64,000 nucleotides of DNA from Moritella viscosa. GTDB taxonomy: Bacteria > Pseudomonadota > Gammaproteobacteria > Enterobacterales > Moritellaceae. A model generated the notes under the pieces. It ran no database searches. It had not been told where the DNA came from and saw only the letters and a program-made list of their open reading frames with translations. Where the stretch lies: NCBI GenBank assembly GCA_000953735.1, contig LN554852.1, forward strand, positions 3,731,846 to 3,795,845, written 5' to 3'. The position numbers and the translations under genes are program-made. Below are positions 26,095 to 35,712 of this stretch, one piece after another. How positions within the stretch are numbered: the first letter of the stretch is position 1; every line of letters starts with the position of its first letter.

Positions 26095-27450
26095 ATGAGT
26101 TTTACCGACCTCGGTTTATCCGCACCAATCCTAAAAGCTGTAGCAGAAAAAGGCTACGACACACCATCGGCAATTCAAGCGCAAGCAATACCAGCTGTAC
26201 TGTCAGGTAGGGATGTAATGGCTGCGGCACAAACAGGGACAGGTAAAACAGCTGGTTTTACTCTACCTATTTTAGAAAAATTAAGCCAAGGCCCACGTCC
26301 ACGTGCCAATCAAGCACGTACATTAATCTTAACGCCGACACGTGAACTAGCAGCACAGATTGCAGAAAACGTTGAAGTTTATAGCAAGCACTTACGTTTA
26401 ACATCAACAGTTGTATTTGGTGGTGTTAAAATTAACCCACAAATGGCGCGTTTACGTCGTGGTGTTGATATCTTAGTTGCAACACCTGGCCGTTTATTAG
26501 ATTTATATAATCAAAACGCTATTCGCTTTCACCAATTAGAAATTTTGGTATTAGATGAAGCCGATCGCATGCTTGATATGGGTTTCTTACGTGATATCCG
26601 TAAAATCCTTGCGGTGCTACCACAAAAACGTCAAAACTTATTATTCTCAGCAACCTTTTCTGATGACATCCGCCAACTTGCTAAAGGCTTAATCAACGAT
26701 CCCGTTGAGATTTCAGTGACACCACGTAATGCGGCAGCGAAATCTGTTGAACAATGGATGCACCCGGTTGATAAAAAGAAAAAACACTTACTATTAACAC
26801 AGCTAATTAAAAATGAAAATTGGCAACAAGTGTTAGTATTTACAAAAACGAAGCACGGCGCGAACAAATTAACAAAACACTTAGAAGAACAAGGTATCTC
26901 TGCTGCTGCGATTCACGGTAACAAGAGTCAAAGTGCACGTACAAAAGCACTCGCCAACTTCAAATCAGGTGAAGTAAGAGCTCTTATCGCTACAGATATT
27001 GCTGCACGTGGAATCGATATTGAACAACTACCACAAGTCGTTAACTTTGAACTACCAAACGTAGCAGAAGATTATGTTCACCGTATTGGTCGTACAGGTC
27101 GTGCTGGCGCTGAAGGTACTGCGATTTCATTAGTTTGCCATGACGAACTAAAAGAACTTATCGCAATTGAACAGTTAACACAGAAACATCTGGATCGTAT
27201 TGTTATTGAAGGCTTTGCACCTACTGATTCATTTCCAACAACACCTGGGATTCGCCCACCAAAAGCGAAAAAACCAAAGAAACCTCAAGCGCCAAAAATG
27301 GACCACCAAGACGGTCAACGTTCTGGGGAAAATTCCCGAGGCCACAAACCTGCGAGTAAAAACCGCCGTCACACTGGCCCGCGTAGTGAAACAAGTGCAA
27401 CAGCAAACAAAGGCAACCGCCGTCGTCCAGCTAGTTCTGCGAATAAATAA
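26095..27450 (+). CDS. rhlE: ATP-dependent RNA helicase RhlE (DEAD-box)
   Basis: 451 residues. Complete DEAD-box core: [11 protein letters not shown] (Q motif), Walker [57 protein letters not shown] and [10 protein letters not shown]. The RhlE subgroup is recognised by the [21 protein letters not shown] start and a basic, Lys/Arg/Gly/Pro-rich disordered tail after about residue 385, which binds RNA. Such helicases act in ribosome maturation and mRNA decay, often at low temperature. Neighbours dbpA and cspA share the cold-RNA theme. Confidence 0.95.
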   Translation: MSFTDLGLSAPILKAVAEKGYDTPSAIQAQAIPAVLSGRDVMAAAQTGTGKTAGFTLPILEKLSQGPRPRANQARTLILTPTRELAAQIAENVEVYSKHLRLTSTVVFGGVKINPQMARLRRGVDILVATPGRLLDLYNQNAIRFHQLEILVLDEADRMLDMGFLRDIRKILAVLPQKRQNLLFSATFSDDIRQLAKGLINDPVEISVTPRNAAAKSVEQWMHPVDKKKKHLLLTQLIKNENWQQVLVFTKTKHGANKLTKHLEEQGISAAAIHGNKSQSARTKALANFKSGEVRALIATDIAARGIDIEQLPQVVNFELPNVAEDYVHRIGRTGRAGAEGTAISLVCHDELKELIAIEQLTQKHLDRIVIEGFAPTDSFPTTPGIRPPKAKKPKKPQAPKMDHQDGQRSGENSRGHKPASKNRRHTGPRSETSATANKGNRRRPASSANK

Positions 27451-27478
27451 AAGTAGCAACTGCACTAAATAATATCCT

Positions 27479-27511
27479 AGTACATTGCCTTTGCAAATAA
27501 GGCAATGTACT
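27479..27511 (+). terminator. Strong hairpin after rhlE, probable terminator
   Basis: Perfect 13-bp stem AGTACATTGCCTT (27479-27491) / AAGGCAATGTACT (27499-27511), 7-base loop. No T-run follows, so it may rather protect the 3' end. Confidence 0.6.
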
Positions 27512-27579
27512 TCAATTGATAACAACATCTTGCTATTCTAAATTAACAACCCCCAACTCTGTCGACCCTAATTACTTTA

Positions 27580-27622
27580 CATTTATTTAATCATTTATTT
27601 AATCATTTATTTAATCATTTAT
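27580..27622. repeat. 12-bp tandem repeat (3.6 copies)
   Basis: Unit CATTTATTTAAT repeated three times from 27580 and then seven bases of a fourth copy. It lies between rhlE and the DUF3087-type gene. Confidence 0.9.
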
Positions 27623-27693
27623 CCTAAGTTAACATTATTATTTACGCCCTTATTTGTTAGAATATTCACTCTTCATTAAAGAGCGGAAAGTAA

Positions 27694-28209
27694 ATGAAAT
27701 TACAACCAATAGACAAAGTTCGTTATCGTAAACACTTAAATATGGCGAGTGTTGTCGCAACAGCCGTGTTAATCGCGTTTGCATTATTTTATGGCCAAGT
27801 CTTAATTCATTTTTTTGCCGGGCCAGACGAGAATAATTTTAAACTAAACTTAGCTGGCGTGATCCTTGGTGTTATTAGCTTATTGGTCGTATTTAACCTT
27901 ATCCGCCGCCATTCTTATTTAGTTGAAGTCATGTATGTCTGGGACCTAAAGCAAGAAAACAATAAAATTTACCGCAAACTTCATCATATAAAAACAGCCT
28001 TAAGTGACAGTGGCAATACCAATATAGATGCAATCACTATCCTAAATTACTATTATTCCGCATCGAAACAACAGTACAATTTAGACAACAATACATTAAC
28101 GATGGAAGGTTTAATGGCTGATATAGCAATATTAGATAATCTTATAGCAGAAAATAACTTAACCATTACTCTTGATGACTACAATTCAAGCTTGTTAAAG
28201 CAGTTTTAA
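27694..28209 (+). CDS. DUF3087-type inner-membrane protein
   Basis: 171 residues. Short basic N-terminus, two membrane helices (about residues 20-42 and 52-72), then a cytoplasmic, mostly helical domain with charged stretches (VWDLKQENNKIYRKLHHIK) and Asn-rich loops. Length and layout fit the DUF3087 family found in marine gammaproteobacteria. A GAGCGGAAAG ribosome region precedes the ATG. Function unknown; stands alone between rhlE and the EF-G2 gene. Confidence 0.7.
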   Translation: MKLQPIDKVRYRKHLNMASVVATAVLIAFALFYGQVLIHFFAGPDENNFKLNLAGVILGVISLLVVFNLIRRHSYLVEVMYVWDLKQENNKIYRKLHHIKTALSDSGNTNIDAITILNYYYSASKQQYNLDNNTLTMEGLMADIAILDNLIAENNLTITLDDYNSSLLKQF

Positions 28210-28400
28210 ATCACATTTTTAATGGCATATCAAAAACAGACTCGACTATAATTACGCCTATTTTTAGAAAAAAAACACAACATTTTCGCCACTTATTAGG
28301 TTTTTACAGCCTTAATACGAATTTATTATATCTAAATGAAAAAAAACACCGTAAATGCCGTCTAATCGTCAGCTAGTTCTTTTTTGTTCTCAAAAAAACG

Positions 28401-28416
28401 TGATATACTCCGCGCG
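28401..28416 (+). promoter_or_regulatory. Extended -10 promoter of the EF-G2 gene
   Basis: TG-A-TATACT (28401-28409) followed by the GC-rich stretch CCGCGCG, a discriminator of the kind seen at promoters under stringent (ppGpp) control. 33 bases of leader remain before the ATG. Confidence 0.6.
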
Positions 28417-28448
28417 AATCTTTAAATAAATAAATTATAGAGAACATA

Positions 28449-30536
28449 ATGGCAGATTTATCAAAATACAGAAATATCGGGATCTTCGCTCACGTTGATG
28501 CTGGTAAAACAACAACAACTGAACGTATCTTAAAACTTACTGGTCAAATTCACAAAACTGGTGAAGTACATGATGGTGAGTCAACTACAGATTTCATGGA
28601 ACAGGAAGCTGAGCGCGGTATTACTATTCAGTCAGCAGCTGTAACTTGTTTCTGGAAAGATCACCGTTTTAACGTTATTGATACTCCTGGACACGTTGAC
28701 TTCACAGTAGAAGTTTACCGTTCACTTAAAGTTCTTGACGGCGGTATCGGTGTATTCTGTGGTTCTGGTGGTGTTGAACCACAATCAGAAACTAACTGGC
28801 GTTATGCGAATGACTCAGAAGTTGCTCGTATCATCTTCGTAAACAAATTAGACCGTATGGGTGCTGATTTTTATCGCGTTGTTAAGCAAACTCAAGACGT
28901 ACTAGATGCTAATCCACTAGTTATGGTTCTACCAATCGGTATCGAAGATGATTTCGTTGGTGTTGTTGACCTTCTTACTCGTCAAGCATATGTTTGGGAT
29001 GAAACTGGTCTTCCAGAAAACTACGAAATTCAAGATGTTCCTGCGGACATGGTTGAGAAAGTAGAAGAATACCGTGAAATGCTAATCGAAACTGCTGTAG
29101 AGCAAGACGATGACCTAATGGAAGCTTACATGGAAGGTACAGAACCTTCTATCGAAGACATCAAACGTTGTATCCGTAAAGGTACACGTACAATGGACTT
29201 CTTCCCAACTTACTGTGGTTCAGCATTTAAGAACAAAGGTATGCAGCTAATTCTTGACGCTGTTGTTGATTACCTACCTTGTCCAACTGACGTAGATCCT
29301 CAGCCGCTTACAGATGAAGAAGGCGAGGCTACTGGTGAAGTTGCACTTGTTTCAACTGAAGAAACTTTTAAAGCGTTAGCATTTAAAATTTCAGACGACC
29401 GTTTTGGTGCCCTTACTTTCATCCGTATCTACTCTGGTACGTTGAAAAAAGGTGATACGATCCTTAATGCTGCTACAGGTAAAACTGAGCGTGTTGGTCG
29501 TATGTGTGAAATGCAAGCCGATGAGCGTAAAGAACTAACATCAGCACAAGCTGGTGACATTCTTGCTATCGTAGGTATGAAAGGTAACGTTCAAACAGGT
29601 CACACTTTATGTGATCCTAAAGATCCTATCATCCTAGAAGCGATGGTATTCCCAGAACCAGTAATCTCTATCTCTGTAACTCCTAAAGATAAAGGTTCAA
29701 CTGAGAAAATGGGTATTGCGATCGGTAAAATGGTTGCTGAAGATCCAACGTTTAAAGTTGAAACTGACCAAGATTCAGGCGAAACAATCCTTTCAGGTAT
29801 GGGTGAACTTCACCTAGACATTAAGGTTGATATCCTTAAGCGTACATACGGCGTTGAACTAGTTGTTGGTGCTCCTCAGGTTGCTTACCGTGAAACTATT
29901 ACTCAAGCAATTGAAGATAGCTACACACATAAGAAACAGTCTGGTGGTAGTGGTCAATTCGGTAAAATCGATTACCGTATCAAGCCAGGTGAACCAGGTT
30001 CAGGTTTCGTATTCACATCATCTGTTGTTGGTGGTAACGTTCCTAAAGAATTCTTCCCTGCTGTTGAGAAAGGCTTCAAGAGCTTGATGGACACAGGTGT
30101 TCTAGCTGGCTTCCCAGTACTAGACGTTGAAATCGAACTATACGATGGTGGCTTCCACGCAGTGGATTCATCAGCAGTAGCATTCGAACTTGCTGCACGT
30201 GGTGCATTCCGTCAGTCTATCCCTAAAGCTGGCGCACAGTTAATCGAACCTATCATGAAAGTTGACGTATTCACGCCAGACGATCATGTTGGTGACGTAA
30301 TTGGTGATCTTAACCGTCGTCGTGGTATGATCGCAGGTCAAGATGCTGGCGCAACTGGTGTTCGTATTAAAGCTGACGTACCTCTTTCAGAAATGTTTGG
30401 TTACATCGGTTCACTACGTACTATGACATCTGGTCGTGGTCAGTTCTCTATGGAGTTCTCACACTACAACCCTTGTCCAGCTAACGTAGCTGAAGGCGTT
30501 ATCGCTAAAGTTAAAGAAGAAAACGCTAAAAAATAA
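28449..30536 (+). CDS. fusA2: Elongation factor G, second type (EF-G2)
   Basis: 695 residues. The translational GTPase core has G1 [16 protein letters not shown]2 RGITI, G3 DTPGHVDF and G4 NKLDRMG, followed by EF-G domains II-V; the tip of domain IV includes the segment [10 protein letters not shown]. The start [20 protein letters not shown] and the pattern [19 protein letters not shown] match the second EF-G of Vibrio/Pseudomonas-type genomes rather than the str-operon copy. There are no rpsL, rpsG or tuf neighbours, which supports a paralogue. It moves tRNA-mRNA on the ribosome or acts in recycling; which of these this copy does is inferred only. Own promoter and own terminator. Confidence 0.93.
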   Translation: MADLSKYRNIGIFAHVDAGKTTTTERILKLTGQIHKTGEVHDGESTTDFMEQEAERGITIQSAAVTCFWKDHRFNVIDTPGHVDFTVEVYRSLKVLDGGIGVFCGSGGVEPQSETNWRYANDSEVARIIFVNKLDRMGADFYRVVKQTQDVLDANPLVMVLPIGIEDDFVGVVDLLTRQAYVWDETGLPENYEIQDVPADMVEKVEEYREMLIETAVEQDDDLMEAYMEGTEPSIEDIKRCIRKGTRTMDFFPTYCGSAFKNKGMQLILDAVVDYLPCPTDVDPQPLTDEEGEATGEVALVSTEETFKALAFKISDDRFGALTFIRIYSGTLKKGDTILNAATGKTERVGRMCEMQADERKELTSAQAGDILAIVGMKGNVQTGHTLCDPKDPIILEAMVFPEPVISISVTPKDKGSTEKMGIAIGKMVAEDPTFKVETDQDSGETILSGMGELHLDIKVDILKRTYGVELVVGAPQVAYRETITQAIEDSYTHKKQSGGSGQFGKIDYRIKPGEPGSGFVFTSSVVGGNVPKEFFPAVEKGFKSLMDTGVLAGFPVLDVEIELYDGGFHAVDSSAVAFELAARGAFRQSIPKAGAQLIEPIMKVDVFTPDDHVGDVIGDLNRRRGMIAGQDAGATGVRIKADVPLSEMFGYIGSLRTMTSGRGQFSMEFSHYNPCPANVAEGVIAKVKEENAKK

Positions 30537-30561
30537 GTAATTATTTTTAGTTAATCTTCCT

Positions 30562-30596
30562 AACCTCAGTTATGTAAATAACTGGGGTTATTTTTT
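30562..30596 (+). terminator. Rho-independent terminator of the EF-G2 gene
   Basis: 12-bp stem AACCTCAGTTAT (30562-30573) / ATAACTGGGGTT (30578-30589) with one G-T pair, GTAA loop, then ATTTTTT. Confidence 0.93.
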
Positions 30597-30686
30597 GCCT
30601 AAAAAACACTAGTCCCCGCTCTTCTCTTAAAACTTAGCCCTAAGACTTTATCTTCCTCCGACAACTATAATAGCTAAATTACAGAC

Positions 30687-30719
30687 AAAAAAAAGCACCA
30701 AGACCATCAGCCTTAGTGC
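30687..30719 (-). terminator. Rho-independent terminator of roxA
   Basis: On the minus strand GCACTAAG (30719-30712) pairs with CTTGGTGC (30702-30695, one G-T pair), followed by eight T (A-run 30687-30694). Confidence 0.92.
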
Positions 30720-30762
30720 CATTGATTGTACTTATCAACTCACGCTAACAGCATATTAACCG

Positions 30763-31902
30763 TTACTCGAAGTGCCAGTAACCTAAGTTTACCCATTCAA
30801 TCAACAGTTGACCAAAAACTTTATCTTCCATTAATACTTCAAGTTCTTTAGCTGACTGTTCAGTAGTGTTACATAACGTCTGTACACTTGCCGCAATGCT
30901 GGCATCAAAATCATAACGCTCGCCATCGATAAAGCAACTCGTTGGCATCTCAGGGAAGTATAATGTCTTCAATCCATTCACTTTACGCAAATAAGATTCC
31001 ATGCCAATTTCATCTAACACAATCGCATAATCCGCAATGTAACCACCTTCAGGTGCCACTAAATCTAATTCGTGTGCAGATTCACTGTAATGACGACCAA
31101 GGAAATCATGCATAACGCTTTTATCAGCCATTAATGATGTCATGATGTCTGTTAAACCTTGTACTTCGCCTGATTCGATAGAACCGTGCTGAGTACGTGG
31201 TTGTAACTTAGGATCGCTATAACGAACAAACTCTTTGTCTTGTTGCAATAGGTAATCACCAAAGTCGTTTAGCAGCTCTTTTTGATCTTGTGCGCGAAAA
31301 CCAACTGAGTAGTTAATCGCTTCGCCAACAGCATAACCTTCATGCGGAGCATAAGGTGGAATATATAAAATATCACCAGGTTCTAATACGGTATCAATAA
31401 CAGCATCAAACGCTTCACAATGCTTCAGAGCACCGTTCGCAGCAAACTCTTGAGGATTCATATCTTGAGCACCCACACGCCAATGACGCTTGCCTAAGCC
31501 TTGAATAATGAATACACAATAACGATCGATATGCGGGCCTACACCACCAGTATCAGTGCTGTAAGAAACCATCAGATCATCAAAGCGCCAGCTAGGAATA
31601 AAATTAAACGTATTCGCTAATTCAGCAGAAGGATCATGCCAGTGATTAATCGCTTGCACTAGAATCGCAGCGCCTGGTTTTTCCATACGTTCAAAGTCAG
31701 TAAACGGACCGCACTTCGCTTCCCATTTACCTTCTTCACGTGAAACCATACGTGATGTAATTTCTTCTTCCATCGCTAAACCAGCAATTTCATCCGGGCT
31801 GATTGGATCGATAAAGTCCTTGAATCCCGCTTTAATTAACAGTGGTTTTTTCTGCCAATAATTTTCCATGAAGTCAGCAATATCAAGATTTAATTTATAC
31901 AT
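30763..31902 (-). CDS. roxA: 50S ribosomal protein L16 3-hydroxylase (arginine), JmjC-type 2OG oxygenase
   Basis: 379 residues from the ATG at 31902; the open frame has a TTG two codons earlier. Homologous to E. coli YcfD/RoxA: the YWQKKPLLIKAGF and DPISPDEIAGLAMEEE N-terminus, the JmjC iron-binding HxD in GPHIDRYCVF (H124, D126), the distal His in YIPPYAPHEGYA, and a C-terminal dimerisation/winged-helix region. It hydroxylates an arginine of L16 in an oxygen-dependent way. Stands alone, with its own terminator, next to the EF-G2 gene in convergent orientation. Confidence 0.94.
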   Translation of the reverse strand: MYKLNLDIADFMENYWQKKPLLIKAGFKDFIDPISPDEIAGLAMEEEITSRMVSREEGKWEAKCGPFTDFERMEKPGAAILVQAINHWHDPSAELANTFNFIPSWRFDDLMVSYSTDTGGVGPHIDRYCVFIIQGLGKRHWRVGAQDMNPQEFAANGALKHCEAFDAVIDTVLEPGDILYIPPYAPHEGYAVGEAINYSVGFRAQDQKELLNDFGDYLLQQDKEFVRYSDPKLQPRTQHGSIESGEVQGLTDIMTSLMADKSVMHDFLGRHYSESAHELDLVAPEGGYIADYAIVLDEIGMESYLRKVNGLKTLYFPEMPTSCFIDGERYDFDASIAASVQTLCNTTEQSAKELEVLMEDKVFGQLLIEWVNLGYWHFE

Positions 31903-32065
31903 AGTCAACCCGCATTCAATAATCGAAGTAATAGAGCGCGTATCATAGGTATTTTACTGATAATAGCAACAAAAAAAATCCCAAGGAATGGGACATTGCA
32001 TTAAGTACTGTAGGCCAAATATTAGTTCAATGAACTAGACCGGGTCTCACGATCAGAGTAAGAAA

Positions 32066-32476
32066 CTATTTAAGTAAAGAACGAAGACCCTCTTTTCTAT
32101 TGAAGTCTACAGTTTTTAAACAATTCCCTATCACATCTAATCTATCCGGATATTTAACGACTTGCTCTAAAATAAGGCAAGAAGAGTAATACTTTGTATA
32201 ACGTTTATAATTGTCCGATGAAACAGAGCTAAATTTCATCTTTGATTTTTCAATACACTTCTGAGCAGCATTATTTAATTCAACTAAACACTGCTTTTGA
32301 GTTATTCCAAAACAAGTTGAATACTCAGGCTGATCACAGAACAAAGATGGAGCATTTTCGTTTAACTTTTCCATTACAACTTCAATAACAACTTCAATAA
32401 CAACTTCATCTTGGTTATTGCTCATAGTACAACCAATAAGTAATAAAGCCAAAGTAGCAGTAACGTAATGCTTCAT
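32066..32476 (-). CDS. Small predicted lipoprotein of unknown function
   Basis: 136 residues. Signal peptide with a lipobox LIGC (Cys16), then a short repeat Glu-Val-Val-Ile made by a 12-base tandem duplication, then a helical domain with six more cysteines (CDQPEYSTCFG, KQCLVEL, KCIEKS, SSCLILEQ, GNCLKT) that likely form disulfides in the periplasm. No family recognised. It lies 57 bases downstream of the Sel1-repeat lipoprotein on the same strand, so the two are probably co-transcribed and could act together. Confidence 0.7.
   Translation of the reverse strand: MKHYVTATLALLLIGCTMSNNQDEVVIEVVIEVVMEKLNENAPSLFCDQPEYSTCFGITQKQCLVELNNAAQKCIEKSKMKFSSVSSDNYKRYTKYYSSCLILEQVVKYPDRLDVIGNCLKTVDFNRKEGLRSLLK
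32378..32408. repeat. 12-bp tandem repeat inside the small lipoprotein gene
   Basis: Unit AACTTCAATAAC, 2.6 copies, in frame with the gene; each unit adds Val-Val-Ile-Glu to the protein. Confidence 0.85.
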
Positions 32477-32533
32477 GAATTTATCCTATTAAAATTTTCA
32501 AGCCAATGACTAAGTTAAACATAAATTTTAAGT

Positions 32534-33538
32534 TTAAATACCGTCTAGGTATTTCAATCTTCTTTTCGCTTTAAGGTAGCCTTGCTCTGCTGCTTTGCTG
32601 TACCAAATTAAGGCTTCACTATTATTTTTAGTTACTCCGAGTCCCTTTTTATACATATCTCCAAGATTGGTTTGTGCATAGATATTTTCCTGTTCGGCTG
32701 CCTTACGATACCAATTTATCGCATCACTGTAACTCTGAGCGACGCCATGTCCGGTTTCATACATAATACCAAGACTATTTTGCCCTCTGGCATCCCCCTG
32801 TTCTGCAGCCTTGCGATACCAACTTACCGCTTCGTTGTAATTCTGAGTAACACCTTGTCCTTGATCGTACATATTACCAAGATTTGTTTGTCCCCTTGCA
32901 TAACCCTGCTCTGCGGCCTTGCGATACCAACTTACAGCTTCACTGTAACTGTACACGACAGCAAGTCCTTCTTCGTACATATAACCAAGATTTGTTTGCC
33001 CTCTGACATCTCCTTGCTCAGCCGCCTTACGATACCAATTTACCGCTTCGCTGTAGCTTTGAGTAACACCTAGCCCATCTTCATACATTTCACCAAGGTT
33101 ATTTTGCGCTTGAGCATGGCCCTGCTCAGCCGCCTCACGATACCAAGTTATTGCATAACTGTAACTCTGAGCAATACCACGTCCATATTTGTACATAAGA
33201 CCAAGATTTAATTGCGCGATCGCGTAGCCCTGTTCAGCCGCCTTGCGATACCAAATTATCGCTTCGCTATAACTCTGAGTAACACCGAGCCCGTCTTCGT
33301 ACATATAACCAAGGAATATTTGCGCTCGAGCATAACCCTGTTCAGCAGATTTTCGGTACAAACTTGCAGCTTGGCTATAGTTCTGGAGAACACCGTCACC
33401 GTAATAATATTTATGCGCTAAATTATACTGTAAAGAAGCCAGACTCTGTTCTGCAGTTCCTGACGTTTCATTCGTGTTTGAACAACCAGAAAGTATAAGA
33501 AAGGCAGCAAGAGTGACAATTAATAAATTACATTTCAC
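32534..33538 (-). CDS. Sel1-repeat (SLR/TPR-like) lipoprotein
   Basis: 334 residues. Signal peptide with lipobox LSGC (Cys19), then eight consecutive Sel1-like repeats of 36 residues from about residue 36, each of the form A-Q-x-N-L-G-x-M-Y-x-x-G-x-G-V-x-Q-(S/N)-Y-(S/N)-x-A-x-x-W-Y-R-K-A-A-E-Q-G. The repeats form an alpha-solenoid used for protein-protein contact. The DNA repeats are similar at 108-base spacing. Lipid anchoring places it in the periplasm. The partner is unknown; the small lipoprotein downstream is a candidate. Confidence 0.9.
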   Translation of the reverse strand: MKCNLLIVTLAAFLILSGCSNTNETSGTAEQSLASLQYNLAHKYYYGDGVLQNYSQAASLYRKSAEQGYARAQIFLGYMYEDGLGVTQSYSEAIIWYRKAAEQGYAIAQLNLGLMYKYGRGIAQSYSYAITWYREAAEQGHAQAQNNLGEMYEDGLGVTQSYSEAVNWYRKAAEQGDVRGQTNLGYMYEEGLAVVYSYSEAVSWYRKAAEQGYARGQTNLGNMYDQGQGVTQNYNEAVSWYRKAAEQGDARGQNSLGIMYETGHGVAQSYSDAINWYRKAAEQENIYAQTNLGDMYKKGLGVTKNNSEALIWYSKAAEQGYLKAKRRLKYLDGI

Positions 33539-33651
33539 TATAAATCCTTTTGCGTGATGATGACTTTAAACTGTGAAACGAAGTGAAAAAAAGCCTGTGT
33601 TAATACCAGCCAATAGCATCCATTATAGATGAATTTACTGGCATTATTAAT

Positions 33652-33897
33652 ATGAAAAATCCACAACAAACACAATTTAATTATCTTTATGAACAACACC
33701 TTATCAATTAAACAGCATAAGGTAAACGGTTAACGACTATTGGTAATTATTCTTAGCTAATTTAATGCATTTCAGCTTATTTTGATAAATATCCCAAGGG
33801 TTTAACTACGATGAATTTAAAGGGAGACTCCAATAGCCTAATTCAGACACACTCATGGTGTACCGCCATTACGCAGATGGTTATAGTAGCCCTTTAG
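33652..33897 (+). pseudogene. Decayed N-terminal part of a tyrosine recombinase (phage/transposon-type integrase)
   Basis: ATG at 33652 followed by MKNPQQTQFNYLYEQHLIN, then stop codons at codons 20, 23, 35 and 38, with readable protein between them: GKRLTTIGNYS, CISAYFDKYPKGLTTMNLK and LIQTHSWCTAI. Read through the stops this follows the N-terminal SAM-like domain of integrases that start M-K-N-P-x-x-x-x-F-x-x-L-Y-E-Q-H-L-x-N-L-x-L-Q-G-K-R-P-x-T-I-x-x-Y-S-R-A and go on to Y-F-D and S-H-S-W-S-T. Frame is kept for about 73 codons; the catalytic domain is missing. The family match is from memory of such proteins. Confidence 0.65.
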
Positions 33898-34349
33898 AAG
33901 GAGTCAACTGCACATCCATAAAAATATGCTTTTGCTCATGATGAATTTTTAAGTGGGGGGGAGTAAGAATGTAATATAAAACTTAAACAACGCACCGAAT
34001 CAATCAATAGCTAAAAAGAAAGATATATATTTTTTACATAAAAATTACTAATATTCAGCACGTAATTATCTCTACAAGGCCTTATTTAAAACGGTGTTGA
34101 CTAATTTATAGCGTTAATCGAATAGGTAATTTAATTACCTCATAATTATCAGCGTCTTTGGATACATAAATGAGCATTGCGTCTTGAATATACAAGCTAA
34201 CGTTCTCTTACAGCTTTCAATTTTTTGCACATAACCCTTTCCTATTTTAGCCCACATAGATAAAAGTAACGATGCTGCTGCGCTTGAACACTACACAATG
34301 AATGAGACTAACGATAAGCTCTAGTTAGGAAAAAATACGACAAAGAATT

Positions 34350-34389
34350 AAAATCCCCGTGGATATTATATAACATAATTTCCACGGGG
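34350..34389 (-). terminator. Rho-independent terminator of the ccm operon
   Basis: CCCCGTGGA (34355-34363) pairs with TCCACGGGG (34381-34389), 9 bp plus an AT-rich inner stem; on the minus strand it is followed by ATTTTAA. It lies just past the ccmI stop. Confidence 0.8.
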
Positions 34390-34442
34390 CTTATTAACAA
34401 GCAATAACACAGGGTTACAAACTTGGTAACACCATGATTAAA

Positions 34443-35711
34443 TTAACGACTAAAATTAAGCATCACTGAACGTGAATCGCCTTCATTAAGCGTCACAATA
34501 TTACTATTGATGTCATCATCTTTCGTCATCACATTCTCATCTTGAGAAAGCTTAGCACTCACTTTAATCGATGGGAATTGTGACATTTTCATTTGCTCCA
34601 TCATCGCATCACTATCTGATAATGAGATAGTTAATGGAAATGTTGGGTTCGTGACACGTTTAACAGCCAGTGGCGCTTTAGGGCCAACTGCCGCTTGAAC
34701 GTAAACATACAGATAGCCTTTAAGCTGCGTTTGGTCAGCTGTAATAGTGATTGTAACTTGCTCATTACCCACAGCGGCTTCATTTGCGGCTGCTACAGGT
34801 CGGCTATCAGTTGCAGTATCAACTACAGCTGGTGCAGTACCACCTTTCGCTTCAATCTGTTTTCTTGCATATTCAATACTACCTTGAATCATCTCGATAC
34901 GATCTGGTTGGCCAGTAAGTAACGGTAACATACGTTGCCATTGCTCAATTGCGCCAAGGTAATCTTGGTTTTCTAACGCCATGAAAGCAGAAGTAGATAA
35001 TACTTCGATATCGCCAGGTTTCTCTTTTTTAAGATCCATCAATATTTTACGTGCTAAGTTATTTTTATCAGGATCATCACTCAGCATTAATGCTTGCGCA
35101 TAACCCGTCACGATTGATGTGTTCATCGGTGCTAATTTATAAGCACGGTCCATTGCAATGAATGCCGCGTTTGGATCACCTAAAGCAACGTTTAGACGAC
35201 CCAATAATAACCAACCAAATTCATTATCCGACTCTTCTATCATCTTAGTCGTCAATGCTAGTTTAAAGTCGGAGATCTCTTGATCAGTAACTATATCACC
35301 TTCATTCATTACGCGATTTGTTAGCTCAGGTAAACGTGAATATACATCTTCCCAGTTAGCTACCTTTTCACGAGCACCTAATGTCATGTACAAAGCCACA
35401 GAAAAGACCACTAAAAACACAACACCAGCAAGCCAGATGAATGGTGAGTCAGCGGTATTTTCTTTTTCCACTTTCTCATCAATAACGTCATCCAGTAGAC
35501 CACGTTGCATTTCATCAATAAACTCTTCGCTTTTATCTAACAAGCCTTGATCTTCATCGTCAGCTAATTCGCTAATACGACTTTTATAAAGGTCTTTGTT
35601 TAATTGGTCTCGTGTCGCGCCTGTTAACTTGCTCTCACCCGTAACAGGAATAACAAATGCCAGCGCGGCAACAATCACCAATACAATACTTACTATCCAA
35701 AATAACAACAT
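34443..35711 (-). CDS. ccmI: Cytochrome c maturation protein CcmI (TPR)
   Basis: 422 residues. Two N-terminal membrane helices (about 1-25 and 92-112) enclose a cytoplasmic loop with a leucine-zipper-like charged segment. A periplasmic TPR domain (about 150-290) binds apocytochrome c, and there is a beta-rich C-terminal domain. As part of the CcmFHI module it presents apocytochrome to the haem ligation site. Last gene of the ccm operon, starting 2 bases after the ccmH stop. Confidence 0.93.
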   Translation of the reverse strand: MLLFWIVSIVLVIVAALAFVIPVTGESKLTGATRDQLNKDLYKSRISELADDEDQGLLDKSEEFIDEMQRGLLDDVIDEKVEKENTADSPFIWLAGVVFLVVFSVALYMTLGAREKVANWEDVYSRLPELTNRVMNEGDIVTDQEISDFKLALTTKMIEESDNEFGWLLLGRLNVALGDPNAAFIAMDRAYKLAPMNTSIVTGYAQALMLSDDPDKNNLARKILMDLKKEKPGDIEVLSTSAFMALENQDYLGAIEQWQRMLPLLTGQPDRIEMIQGSIEYARKQIEAKGGTAPAVVDTATDSRPVAAANEAAVGNEQVTITITADQTQLKGYLYVYVQAAVGPKAPLAVKRVTNPTFPLTISLSDSDAMMEQMKMSQFPSIKVSAKLSQDENVMTKDDDINSNIVTLNEGDSRSVMLNFSR

Positions 35712-35712
35712 G

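Larger units (their letters stand above)
33539..34442. other. Roughly 0.9-kb region without intact genes between the Sel1 gene and ccmI
   Basis: Contains the decayed recombinase frame (33652-33897), the ccm operon terminator at 34350-34389, and otherwise AT-rich sequence. A 29-codon frame at 34235-34324 is open but unidentified. Confidence 0.5.

Noticed and set aside
34235-34324. 29-codon plus-strand frame ending in a polar stretch, possible second mobile-element remnant
   Set aside because: Too short, no start codon and no family recognised; left as part of the gap.
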